From NCBI GenBank assembly GCA_012862575.1, contig BLSF01000002.1, forward strand, positions 992,001 through 1,056,000: a DNA stretch of 64,000 nucleotides. The letters run 5' to 3'. The notes under the pieces are model-generated. The model saw only the letters and a list, made by a program, of their open reading frames with translations. It was not told where the DNA came from and made no database searches. This DNA is from Parietichytrium sp. I65-24A. Lineage: Eukaryota > Sar > Bigyra > Thraustochytrida > Thraustochytriidae. A program made the translations under genes and the position numbers. Of this stretch, positions 10,714-20,938 are shown in pieces. Numbering within the stretch: the first letter of the stretch is position 1; each line of letters opens with the position of its first letter.

Positions 10714-12142
10714 GATGTCCTTGCTTCGCTCACGCAAACTTTCTGTGCTCTACAGTGCTGGCTGGCCCAGATTCAGGCTACTGAAGGCTTCCGATGACTC
10801 GCAAAGATGACGACTCTGCCGTTCCCTTGGAGTGCGTTCGCCCTCTCCTCTCCGTCCGTCCCCGCTGTCTCTGATCACCTCTGACCTAATCACCACACAG
10901 CCGCAAGCTAGCGACTAGCCTGTCGTAGTGTAGAGCTTGTCGAGCTGTCGAGCTACTTATCCAGGACTTGCGAACACCAAGTGACTTACTTTCCAGACCC
11001 ACACTATCCCACACTCACTAGTTTCTGGTACTCGAGTAGCCTGGTTACTATAGAGTTGATGTGAAGGGTGTCACCACAAATAGGCAAATAGGACGAGTGA
11101 GGATAGTGAGGAATGGAACAGGGAATGGAGGCGTTGCAAACCAAGCAGCTGAGCTGATCCTTGAGACCTGGGGCTCTGGGCCGAGCCGTGGGAAAGCTCA
11201 AAGTTTTAACAGTTCAGTAAATTTAGTTGGCCTTCACGCACCTTCACGGATCAAGATGAAAAAAAAAATTGCAAAAATACTAGTTAGTACTCACAGCCAA
11301 CAATGTCTGTTCAGAAGCTCGGAGCTACACCGAGTTCTCAATGGCAGTCGAGTCTGAAACTTGAGAAAAGTTGGTGGCGGAGGGAGGTGTTCACGGTTGT
11401 TCGACCGGCAGGCTCGACATCTCATGCGCATACGATTGGTTGAGCACTCTTCGTCCAGCGGATTGATTCGAACGAGTGCAACACTTCGTCCGTTTGGGGC
11501 CTGCGATGTCCCAGAAAAAAAATAATCGTGGGTGAAGCTTGTCAGAAGTCAGACGCACCCTTGCCGAAACAACCATGCTCTGCACTTCTTCACGACGATG
11601 AAGGATTGCCAATGCCACGGGATCTTGAAAACAACGAATCTGACAGACTCAATCACATCAAGGGTCGTGACGGCTTGGAAACCGTGTCTGATCGTCACCT
11701 TGACTTGAATGAACGGATGGGCACCAAAAACTGTGACAATGAAAAACTCTGTTCTTTCTTGAGAAAAAAAAAATACAAAAGAAATTACGTGATTGCTCGA
11801 TCGATCGATCTTCTTCTCCATCGTTGCTGACGTCATCACTTTGAGTATTACCAATACCTCCATCTACCAATACTCTACCAGCAACTGTCTCCACGTCACT
11901 TCCCAGCCTGAGGAATTATCCCCGCTGTCGCTAGAGCCCCGCTATCCACTCTCTACTCCCCCTCCTACTAGTAACCCTAGTCTAACACCTCCAATCCCAC
12001 AGCTCTCTACCACACTCCTAGCAAATCCCTAGCGAACCAGAGGAGTCCCCGAGGACACCCGCGCATACGAGGACCGTTTGCACGCCGCGGAGAGAAGGCG
12101 ATCATATAGCCGATTCTTAGTCGCGGCAGGCTGCAGCCCTCA
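10714..12142. other. Divergent intergenic region between SOD and the kinase-lipocalin gene
   Basis: Shared promoter side of two diverging genes. It contains the 10-base palindrome TACTCGAGTA (11029-11038), a CGATCGATCGATC run near 11800 and A-rich tracts. A minus-strand GTAAGT near 10987 could belong to a 5' untranslated intron of SOD, which I cannot confirm. No coding frame is convincing. Confidence 0.5.
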
Positions 12143-15100
12143 ATGCGTTCCGCAGCTCACGCTCGCGCGGACCCTCCGGTCCCCTCGAGCCCCGTAAAGA
12201 GCGGTGAGATCGGCAAAGGCGAAGGCGAAGGCGCGTACGGGGAGCGGTGCGAGGACCGTGAAGACGGGGTGTACGCGGACGATGACGCGGTCCTCGTGGA
12301 GGACGTGGGCCCCGAGGCGCTGTCCCGGTCGGAGGACAAAGTGCGCGGCAGATGGTGGGACTGGCCGAATGCGTCCGCGCCGAAGACGCTGAAAGACGCA
12401 AGCAAAGTGGCGGTCCTCGCGGACCTGCCGTTGGGACTGCTGGCGTGGAGCGCACTGGGCCACCGCACTACGGGCGCACTCTCGCTGGCGCGGTTCGCGG
12501 TGGCCCTCGCGGCGCGGTGGGTGATGGAGAAAGACGTGGACAGAGGCCAAGACCGGACCACGGCTACGGGAACGGGAATGGCAATGGCAACGCGCGTGGC
12601 GGTGGCGAGCTGCGTAGGGTTCACGGCGCTGCACGTGTTGGCGCTGCGCTGGCTGCGGAGGAAGACCGGGCCGAGGAACTGGTTTGGGATGATGTGTGCA
12701 GCGATGGGGCCAGCGCAGTTTGCGCTGTGGTGCGTGGCCAATCCAGCGTCGTTGCCGGGGATGCTTGGAAGATTCTGCATGTTTGCGACCCAAGCAGTGC
12801 TAATGTGGTGTGCTCGGAAGGTCAAGTTCGCAGCATCGATCGTGCCGGCCGCCCCATTCCCGACCACGCGAGCGGAGCTCATGGGCACGTGGGTGTCGGA
12901 CATCGTGGAGAAGGATGCCAATTTTGCGTCCCAGCTGCCGTTTCAGATCGATTCCATCGAGATTGATGAAGACACTGAGAACGCTGGGATGATGAACATC
13001 TTTGGAGAGACTCACCGTCTGTTGCTGCGCTACAATAACGAGGCCAGCTCGAACCTGATGCTTCCGCACGCTCTCCTTGCCAAAATCTCCCCAGAGGAAG
13101 TGAAGGACAACCTCGTCTTACGCTTGCCCGGCGCTTCGCTTGCGGAGGCTAGATTTTACAGCCAGATTTCAAGCAAAGTTGTAAGCAGACGCCACCCGAG
13201 CACGCACAAAATCATGCTGCAAGTCCCTCGACCGTACGCTGTGCGATATGATGACAGGACCTCGCAGCGAGTGATCCTTCTTCAAGACCTCGCTCCTTGC
13301 CGCCGAGGGTGCGAGATAAGCGGCGCAACATGGCAACAAGCTTGCTCGGTCGCTTCGAGATATGCACGTTTCCACTCTTTGCACTGGAGAAGAAACGTTG
13401 CTGAACTTGATGCTGCCTTCGAATTCGACTGGCTGCTAAGTTACAATTGGGTTGGAATGAACGGCGAGCTGACTCGGGCTTTATCGCATAAAGCGCTTGA
13501 GCGATTGATGGAAAACGAGGAATTGGCACGACTCGTCAGCAGCCCAATGCAAGCTGCTTTGAGGCGATTTATCAGCAATCTTGACCTGGTGATCGAGCAT
13601 CTCGACCAGAGATTTTCCACCCTTTTGCATGGCAACTGCCGAGCGAGCTCGATTTTCTGGGCAAACACGGTTTCCGGGGCGCAAGACGCCTCTGTGGCGA
13701 GGGCAGGATTGCCCTTTGACGAGAGTTACGATCGTCAAGCTGTTCCATGGTTCAGTTTGGACTGGGAGACTGTGTGCAAAGGCGTCGGTGTTTACGACTT
13801 GGCAAGTTTTGTTGGCCACTCCCTGGATGTTGCACGTGGAACCACATCCAAATGCGACCTCACTTTGGTGAAGGGCTACTATGACACCCTCTGCAGCAGT
13901 CTTCATCCACCCCTCACCGAATCGGAGTACTCCTTGGATGACTGCTGGCGGGACTATCGACTGTCGATGTTGCTCGTGTCACTTCTTCCTATTTGTGTTG
14001 CTGATCGGGATTTGTTCAAATCAAAACACTGCAAGGAATCTAGCATCGTTCGCAAAGTCGTGCTGCGGCGCTGCTTGGAGTCGATTGAGAGAGTGGGCTC
14101 AATTGACCTCTTGGACGAACTGCTTGCGAGCAGGTTGCAAATTCGCCACATGAACGGCCACCTTGCGAATTATCGCTTAGTGGAAGAACACATGCTAACA
14201 TCTCAGGACGGCCATGCCGAAGAAGGCCCCATCATTCTTCGCAGCCCGACGCCTAGAGATGAAAAGCTGGCGCACATTACCCCAGCTCTTTTAAAAACGC
14301 TCAAAGGCGGGGCTCTGGTGCGTGCTGGGACCGGCCAACGGGACACATTCGACTCGTGGTTCCTGAATGGCTATGATGAGGCCGGCAAGGTGTATTTTGC
14401 AGCATTCCTGGCAGTTTGTCCAGGGCGGAGGGTAGTGGACGCTTCTTTCGCGATTGTTACAAACGGCGTGCAGCGAAACGTTCGCGCCAGCCGGGCTCTC
14501 ATGAGTGAGGAATGGACACTCGAGACCGATTTGGCGTTACCGACCAACGTCACATCACAAGTTGGGCCGATTTCTATCAAAGTGCTTACTCCTCTTGAGA
14601 CGGTCAAGTTGGAGGTATCTTTACCAGGGTACGTCACGGCGAATTTGACTTTCAAAGCGCGTTATGCTCCAACAATGGACCCGCCCTATCAAAGCCGCAT
14701 TCCTGGCATAGGAGAGCAAAACTACGACTGCATGATACAGAGTGTGAAGTGGGATGGCACAATATCCGTCCGCGATGAACCTGTCGAGGTCATCGGTTGG
14801 TACGGCTCCCGTGTAAGGTCGTGGGGCTGCAAGCCGCATTTTGCTGCGGATCACCCTGCGTGGGCAAATATCGCTCGCAACACAGCCCTTGCCTCGCGTG
14901 TTCTTCGCGACATGGTTATCAACCCGATATTTCATACCAAGAGCCCCCAGTTCTACTGGTTTCGAGCTCTTGTTCACTTTGAAAACGGTGTCATCGTTTA
15001 CCATTCGCAACAAGACAAGCAAGGTAACGTACAGAACGGTTCCGCGCACGTTTTTGGGGACCCTTTCCTGGAAAGGTCTGCTCCAAAAGCGGACAGCAGT

Positions 15101-15604
15101 CCGTTCTTTGGCACCAAAGCAGCCCACGTTCAGAACGCAAGGGAGACCGTCGTTGGTCACGCTCCGTACGGTCGCTGTGAAGCAGCAGGGCACTCCGTTC
15201 ACTACATGGCTGGAGCAAGACATGCCCAAACCACGACAATTGTCCTTGCTCTTCATGATGGTCGTCGCATAACCTTGGCGTGCTATCCTATGGGTTTGCC
15301 TTTCTTCATGAGCGGTGTAGGCTACGAGCACCCAACGTGGTCTCATGGAACCAATCGCGCTCTTCAACGCAATTGTGATTTGGCCATACAAATCGATTCC
15401 TTCTACTCAAACATGCAAGACCGAAATTCCCCAGAAAATTGGCACGTTCAAGAGAGGATGTCAGTTTCAGCAGCTCTATTCGAGGCACAGAGCTCCCCAG
15501 AAGACAAGCCACTGGCCAAAGCGCAGGGGTCATGTGCAGTTGAGCAGCTCGTGATGGGCCCTCATGTTCCGAGCGCGTTCAAATCTTTGTACGATCTTCC
15601 TTGA
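12143..15604 (+). CDS. Membrane protein with degenerate APH/EcKinase-like domain fused to lipocalin-like domain
   Basis: 1153 residues from ATG at 12143, no intron seen. After an acidic N-terminus, four or five hydrophobic segments lie at about 92-230. Residues about 255-650 follow the plan of the aminoglycoside phosphotransferase/ecdysteroid-kinase family: a lysine in ALLAKIS, the helix glutamate in EARFY, then VILLQDLAP and LARFHSLHW-like helices. The catalytic loop reads LLHGNCRASSIFW, with Asn498 where the catalytic Asp of HGD should be and Ser in place of the metal-binding Asn; the later metal Asp is kept (LDWE, Asp540). Residues about 735-1140 look like the CrtC/AttH lipocalin-type domain that follows such kinases in some bacterial proteins (RSWGCKPHF, FYWFRALVHFENG). 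Probably a pseudokinase or altered small-molecule kinase at a membrane; substrate unknown. The first 300 bases are much richer in G+C than the rest. Confidence 0.7.
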   Translation: MRSAAHARADPPVPSSPVKSGEIGKGEGEGAYGERCEDREDGVYADDDAVLVEDVGPEALSRSEDKVRGRWWDWPNASAPKTLKDASKVAVLADLPLGLLAWSALGHRTTGALSLARFAVALAARWVMEKDVDRGQDRTTATGTGMAMATRVAVASCVGFTALHVLALRWLRRKTGPRNWFGMMCAAMGPAQFALWCVANPASLPGMLGRFCMFATQAVLMWCARKVKFAASIVPAAPFPTTRAELMGTWVSDIVEKDANFASQLPFQIDSIEIDEDTENAGMMNIFGETHRLLLRYNNEASSNLMLPHALLAKISPEEVKDNLVLRLPGASLAEARFYSQISSKVVSRRHPSTHKIMLQVPRPYAVRYDDRTSQRVILLQDLAPCRRGCEISGATWQQACSVASRYARFHSLHWRRNVAELDAAFEFDWLLSYNWVGMNGELTRALSHKALERLMENEELARLVSSPMQAALRRFISNLDLVIEHLDQRFSTLLHGNCRASSIFWANTVSGAQDASVARAGLPFDESYDRQAVPWFSLDWETVCKGVGVYDLASFVGHSLDVARGTTSKCDLTLVKGYYDTLCSSLHPPLTESEYSLDDCWRDYRLSMLLVSLLPICVADRDLFKSKHCKESSIVRKVVLRRCLESIERVGSIDLLDELLASRLQIRHMNGHLANYRLVEEHMLTSQDGHAEEGPIILRSPTPRDEKLAHITPALLKTLKGGALVRAGTGQRDTFDSWFLNGYDEAGKVYFAAFLAVCPGRRVVDASFAIVTNGVQRNVRASRALMSEEWTLETDLALPTNVTSQVGPISIKVLTPLETVKLEVSLPGYVTANLTFKARYAPTMDPPYQSRIPGIGEQNYDCMIQSVKWDGTISVRDEPVEVIGWYGSRVRSWGCKPHFAADHPAWANIARNTALASRVLRDMVINPIFHTKSPQFYWFRALVHFENGVIVYHSQQDKQGNVQNGSAHVFGDPFLERSAPKADSSPFFGTKAAHVQNARETVVGHAPYGRCEAAGHSVHYMAGARHAQTTTIVLALHDGRRITLACYPMGLPFFMSGVGYEHPTWSHGTNRALQRNCDLAIQIDSFYSNMQDRNSPENWHVQERMSVSAALFEAQSSPEDKPLAKAQGSCAVEQLVMGPHVPSAFKSLYDLP

Positions 15605-15979
15605 TCCGTTTTTGCCTGCCTGCCAACTACAAAGGCTTGCTCACTTTTGTTTGATTGTTTCCTTATATATTTGTTTCATTTCGAACGTTCAAGTATAAGC
15701 ATTTTTCATTTGCTGTTTGGCCGTTCATCTCGAAATATAGCATAGCAGTCACTCGCCGGTCAAAATTTGTTGCGTGAAATACAGGGCATCAAAACAAAAC
15801 CTTTAATTAAATTGATTCGGAAAAAGGAGATTGCTGTGCCTCGACACACTACTCTACGGTATGTAAAGTCTCAAAAGCTGTTTCTACACCGTGACTGTGA
15901 AAGGGCAGGTGCGCACACTTTTGAGAACGGAGGAAATAAATAATTAACATAAAAGCGCCAGTTTAAACAACGCCACATC
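15605..15979. other. Convergent 3' spacer
   Basis: A+T-rich sequence between the ends of the kinase-lipocalin gene (+) and the Popeye-like gene (-); presumably both 3' untranslated regions. Nothing else seen. Confidence 0.6.
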
Positions 15980-17245
15980 TCAAACCAACTCGATAGCACT
16001 ATCGTTCGGATTTGTGTTGCTCTTATGGTTTGGCGAGCTCGTTGTTTGAATTTCTTCGGCTGGAGATTGCGCAGCATCACCGTCGTGATTATTGCCATCG
16101 CATTTGCCCGTTCCATTTTCTGCCTTCGCCATCTCCTTATTTAAATTCTCTTGGCTCAGTTGGCGAGCGAGATTTGCAAACGAGGGGTTTAGGTTCTCGA
16201 TCAAAGAGAGAGTAACTTCGTCATACTCTGCTGCAGAGCTTTTGCGCTCAATTTCGCTCTTTACGATTCGAGCTGCTCGCATCCCAGCTGGCGGAGACGT
16301 CGGCCGATGGCGTAGACCAAAGATGGGCTGCGAAAACGGGTATGGTGGCGCAAACGAATCCTTCAGGAGATGCAAAAAGTGAGACAGAGGTTGCTTCCAA
16401 AGGTCTCCGGAGCCAGGGGAGTGTTTTGGAGGTAGCTCGTCCGCATCGAGGGGCCGAAAAACTGGGCTCCGCGAAGTTTCAAACTTTTCAGATTCTTCGC
16501 TACTGGCACGCCTCCTGTACGGTCTCTCTGCAGCCCGAGCTACGGCCGAGAGTATTACTGCCTGCCACGTCTGCTTTATTGCCAATGGGCCATGGACCAT
16601 TGCTTCTACATTTTCGACAGGGATGCAGAATAGCCGGCACGATTCTGAGGCTGCGACCGCATCCATTTTGTTTTTCAAAAAGCCCACGTGCACACCAAAG
16701 AGGTTAAAGTATTTGAAATCAAAGATATCTCCGGAGAAGAAATCGACCGTGTAATTTGACTCGCCCTTGATATCCGCTCGAACTCGCCCTTCGTACACTA
16801 TATAGACGCACTTTGTTGCATTGTCGCCGGCAATAACCTGGCCACGGTGGTATGTTTTAAAGAAACCCTTGTTGAGAAGCCCACTCTTGAATAAGCCCCG
16901 TGGAATTCCGCTGGAGCGATAAAACATCCGCCAAAGCGCGTCCTCCTCCTCGTTGAATTTCACAGGCCGTTCGTCCATGACCAGCTGGATGAAGGAGGAC
17001 AAATGCACGTACAAGCCGAGGAGGCTCCAAACCACGACATCCAGCCCCACAACAACCTGCTCATCCTGGCTTACGACGAACGGCCAAAGGGGGAACCCTG
17101 TGAGGCCGGTCACAACAAGCCAAATGTATCCCCAAAGCAGAAAGAATCTAATTAGCAGCAAATCCCCAAAGATACCTGCTAACAGAAACGACAAGCTTCC
17201 CAGCTGACTCCACACTGAGCTGGGGGTTCCGATGACCCACGACAT
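15980..17245 (-). CDS. Popeye-domain-like membrane protein
   Basis: 421 residues from ATG at 17245 (MSWVIG); the longer frame starts at TTG. Two or three membrane segments fall at about 16-58 and 68-90. After them comes a Popeye/cyclic-nucleotide-binding-like beta domain (about 95-260), with the landmarks GIPRGLFK, HRGQVIAGDNA and YIVYEGRVRADIKG, which match the POPDC plan of a short extracellular end, three membrane helices and an internal cAMP-binding domain. The motifs that bind cAMP in animal POPDC (FLDSPEW and FQVT) are not conserved: the matching places read FFSGDIFD and DAVAASE. The tail is long and low-complexity, with Ser, Asn and Lys. Popeye proteins regulate membrane traffic and ion channels in animals. 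The family call is reasonably sure; ligand binding is doubtful. Confidence 0.7.
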   Translation of the reverse strand: MSWVIGTPSSVWSQLGSLSFLLAGIFGDLLLIRFFLLWGYIWLVVTGLTGFPLWPFVVSQDEQVVVGLDVVVWSLLGLYVHLSSFIQLVMDERPVKFNEEEDALWRMFYRSSGIPRGLFKSGLLNKGFFKTYHRGQVIAGDNATKCVYIVYEGRVRADIKGESNYTVDFFSGDIFDFKYFNLFGVHVGFLKNKMDAVAASESCRLFCIPVENVEAMVHGPLAIKQTWQAVILSAVARAAERPYRRRASSEESEKFETSRSPVFRPLDADELPPKHSPGSGDLWKQPLSHFLHLLKDSFAPPYPFSQPIFGLRHRPTSPPAGMRAARIVKSEIERKSSAAEYDEVTLSLIENLNPSFANLARQLSQENLNKEMAKAENGTGKCDGNNHDGDAAQSPAEEIQTTSSPNHKSNTNPNDSAIELV

Positions 17246-19526
17246 CTCCGTATACCGTGTGCACCTGGTGCCAAACAATATCTTTTGTATTCTGTGCTTC
17301 TGCTACGCACCTTGGCAACGTTCCAATCAACTGGGCGGCCCGGACTCGCCAACCAGGGCTGGCAACTGCTTTCCCTCCCGTCTGCTCTCCGAGCTCTCCG
17401 CCTTGCCTCTCACGGCTTTCACGGCTTTCACGCTCAATACGGGTCTGCAGACTGTCCAGTCAGTTTCGAGAGACGATGAACGCCTACTTGAGCATCTGTG
17501 AATCCTGTGAATCAAAACTGTCAAGGCCGCAAGGTCACAACAGTCACAACTGTCAGTCGCATTGACGCTTTTGTCGCTCTTCCCCAACACACTCTTTCAC
17601 TCACGCACTCTCGCCTCTAGCTAGTAGAGAGGTAGGCTAGGCGCTCAGCATTTCACTCACTCACCTCACTCACATCGCCCACAGATGCTCACAGACAGAC
17701 AGTCGAAACTCAAAACTGCGAGGAAAACCTTACGCGACCCAGCAGGTTGCGACGGGAGTAGCGTGAGTGGCCGCGCCACAGTCGCGAGGTCTTGTAAGGG
17801 AGGTGCTCATGTCGCACGTGCTTTTCGGGTCCTATTGAGGTGGATGCGCACTTGCGTAGGGTCCGAGATGTTCCAACTGGGGTGTAAATGCCGCGTATTG
17901 TCAGTACTAGTGCAAGCACAATTCTTCTTCTGGCAAAGAAATTACTTTTCTGCATCGTCTGCATCGTCTGCATCTTTGTTCAATGAATCTGAATTCTGAA
18001 TTTTGATTGGCAGTGAACACACACCAGAAACGAAAAGGTGTTGTGGCCGTGGATCGACTTTCTTTTTCCACTTCGCAGTTAGCTACCTAACCTCTTCTCC
18101 TGCCGAAAGAAGAAAGTGCCCGCTTTGGCTCTTGAGAAAGGCGCAGATGGATAGGATGGATGGGCAGATGGACAGATGGATGCATGGACAGGTAGGGTCT
18201 TTCGCGGCCTGGAAGGTCGGTGCGTTGTGGGTCCCTGAGACTCTTGATTGAGACAGCGGAGATGGTCTCCTGCTGTACTAGTATTTGATGTTTTGATGTT
18301 GAGAGTTGACAATGAACTTATATTTTATCGCGCTCTTTCTGTTTGCAAACATTCGCAACCGTTGCTGCTGTATTTGTTGAGTACTGGGCACTGGCCGTGA
18401 GTGCTGCATCAACCCCTCAGCACACTTCACGGTCAGCGTCGGCACAAAGAATTTGGGTGCTGGCACGAGTACTCTCACACACTCACTTGTCTTGAATTGT
18501 TGAATCGCGTGCATAGAAAACGCCAGGATGCATGCAGAAGTACGCGATCCTCAGAGCTGGTTCTGGAAGATGAAGGATCTTTGTGTTCACGGCGTCCACA
18601 ACGTCCACAGCCTCAACACGGGCCTTGCACTGGCAGCCGGCAGCGCGGCTGCGCTTGAGAGTCGAGCAATTCTCTTCTGAGAAGAATGAATCAACAGTAA
18701 GTTATCTCGACTATTTCGAGTCTCGAGGCTCAACGATCGCGACTCAATGCGAGAAATCGACCTCGCGAGTGGCTTGCGCAATTGCGATATTACGATACCA
18801 TGATCGCCTAGATGCGGTCGCTCTTTTGCCCCCGGTGCAAAGTGTCTCGAGGTGCAAAGAGGTACCAGTACCTGCACTCTCTACTGCGGTCACTAGCTAG
18901 GTTCTAACTCGTCTGCCCTCAGGCTCGTCCGAGTCCCACACTTGCCAGACTGTACTTGCCGTTGGCTATCAAAGATCTCCGAGTCAGGGTCGCATTGATC
19001 GCATTGATCGCCCCCGCCTTCAGTTTTTCGTACGCGAGACCGTGAGACTCACTGGTGCAAGCATTTTTCGATCTCAGTCAAAGCCTTCGATGATCTTCGA
19101 TGTGCAAATATGTACTATGCTCACTGTTCAAAGAGCATGTTCACCTGAAGATCAAGTCAAAATTTGACAGAGAGCAAAGGCGCAATTTTAGAAATCAGAA
19201 ATCAAAATAAAAATTAAAGAATCAACCGAAAACGAAGTGAAGAGGACTGGAGTCTACGAACAAGCGTCTCCCGCAGCGCAAAGCACACATTTGCTCTGCA
19301 ATTCCGGTTCCTTCCTCCAATTCCGGTTCTCCTCGCTAGAACCGAACCGTCCCTCCCGCTTCATCGAACCCGCCTTACGACTACTACTACTATTACTACC
19401 CTGGCTAGAATATCGGTAGAGTGCCGTACTCGAGTACAGGAAGCTCTTCTGCGAGGTACAAGGTGTGAACATTCGGAGTAATTAGTTAAAAGGCGTCCTC
19501 GAAAGTTGCAAAAGTGAAGCGGCCGA
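17246..19526. other. Divergent intergenic region (2.3 kb)
   Basis: Separates the Popeye-like gene (-) from ataxin-3 (+). It holds CTAGCTAG at 17617-17624 and 18893-18900, and the perfect 12-base palindrome GTACTCGAGTAC at 19426-19437, about 90 bases upstream of the ataxin-3 start. Small frames have no recognisable domain; no gene seen. Confidence 0.55.
19426..19437. promoter_or_regulatory. Palindrome GTACTCGAGTAC
   Basis: Perfect 12-base palindrome about 90 bases upstream of the ataxin-3 ATG; related to the GTACTSAGTAC family found upstream of other genes here, but with a two-base centre. Confidence 0.4.
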
Positions 19527-20533
19527 ATGGATCAAAGAGAGGAGGAAGAGGGCAGAGAATGGGAGGGGAAGGTGCATTTGAGAGAAGAAAAGTCGAACGC
19601 GTCTGCATCGGCGGGCACAGGTCTGGTGTATCATGAAAAGCAGTATGGGAGTATGTGCGGGCAGCATTGTTTGAATAATCTCGTGCAAGGACCGTTCTTT
19701 CAAGCAGACGACCTGGCGCAAATCGCCCAAGAACTCGACGAAGAAGAGCGCAAACTCTTGACGGATGGTAAGTCCCGTTTGTCCAACGCGGAAGTGCACG
19801 TTTTGCTGAAATGGGAGTAAAATTATGTGGATTTGACACACAGAATGCGCTTCTCTGCTGCTCAGCTGGCTCTCGGCCTACTGGCGAATCGTTCAACGTT
19901 GATGACGCTGGCAACTTTAGTATCCAAGTATTGTCAACCGCACTTGAGCGAGGCTATAATCTCACACTGTTGCAGGATTCCAGAGCGTTGGAGAGCATAC
20001 TTGAAGGGTTGGATCCTGATGGAACGTCCCTCAAGGACACGCCTGTCGCTTTTGTGTGTAACTTGGCGAACCACTGGTTTACAATTCGTAGCATCCACGA
20101 GGACATCTGGGACCTAAACTCCGTACGTAAGCGGCCACAGAAGATTTCGCTCTTTTATTTGTCTGCCTACCTTGGTCAGCTCAGAGAGGAAGGCTACTCC
20201 ATCTTTATCGTCCATGGCGATCTTCCCAAGCCAATGGAAGACATGAACATCGGAAGGCGCGAGGATTGGTTTGTCGTCGGGATCGATGACCAGAATGCGG
20301 AAGCTAGGCCCACCCGCCGTAGTGAGAATCCTGACGGATTGAATGAAGAAGAGGAAGACGCTATACTTCAAGCGGTAATGAGAGAGAGTATGAGAAGCCA
20401 AGGCAGCCAGGACGAGAGCTACCGCAACGCAATGCATCTTTATCAGGATCGCAGCTACGTCGTGGATCTGGCTAGCGAGGATGAGGATGAGGAGCTTCAG
20501 CGTGCTTTAGAGTTGAGCAGGCAGAGCAAGTAA
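19527..20533 (+). CDS. ATXN3: Ataxin-3-type Josephin deubiquitinase
   Basis: Cysteine protease that removes or edits ubiquitin chains. Exon 1 is 19527-19767 and exon 2 is 19866-20533, with an intron of 98 bases (GTAAGT donor, CTGCTCAG acceptor) that restores LLTD-AGSRPTGESFNVDD; 302 residues. The Josephin domain spans about residues 30-210: EKQYGSMCGQHCLNN carries the oxyanion Gln and catalytic Cys44, NHWFTIR the catalytic His, and WDLNSVR the catalytic Asn. Two ubiquitin-interacting motifs follow (EEEDAILQAVMRESM and EDEELQRALELSRQ), as in ataxin-3. There is no polyglutamine tract. The N-terminus before the domain is about 30 acidic residues longer than in the human protein. The next gene, on the same strand, starts about 400 bases downstream. 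Confidence 0.93.
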
Positions 20534-20938
20534 CAGTATCCCAATACCTCCACTCTGTCGTTCCGTTGATCATCGAAAGAATCCTCGCAACTCTTCTTTC
20601 CGCGTGCGATGACAATGCAGCCTTTGTATTGCAAACCCGGATTGCGAAACACTCTTGATCGCTTTCATGACCAAGCCCACGCTTGCTGAGCTTGCTGTTA
20701 ACCAAAACTGAAATATTACTAAGAGCCCGTTAACTTTCGCTATCCTATTGACCAGGTCTCAATCGATTGGTTTTTGTTCTCTCCTCTGCATCCCTCTGCT
20801 CTCACAGTACTCAGCGTACTCGGTAGTCCCTTCCTTTTTCTCCGAGTCCAGGTACGCGTGGGAGTGCAGTGCCGCGAAAAGTGTCTCGCGTGCTCAGCAT
20901 CAGGCTGGCTTGTTAACGTGCCGTGTCAGTCTGTGAAA
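20534..20938. other. Intergenic spacer upstream of GPN3
   Basis: Holds the 3' end of ataxin-3 and the promoter and leader of GPN3. AGTACTCAGCGTACT near 20806 is an imperfect relative of the GTACTSAGTAC palindrome. No gene seen. Confidence 0.5.

Noticed and set aside
11452-11490. Possible tRNA B-box on the minus strand (GTTCGAATCAA)
   Set aside because: No matching A-box, anticodon stem or acceptor stem could be found around it.
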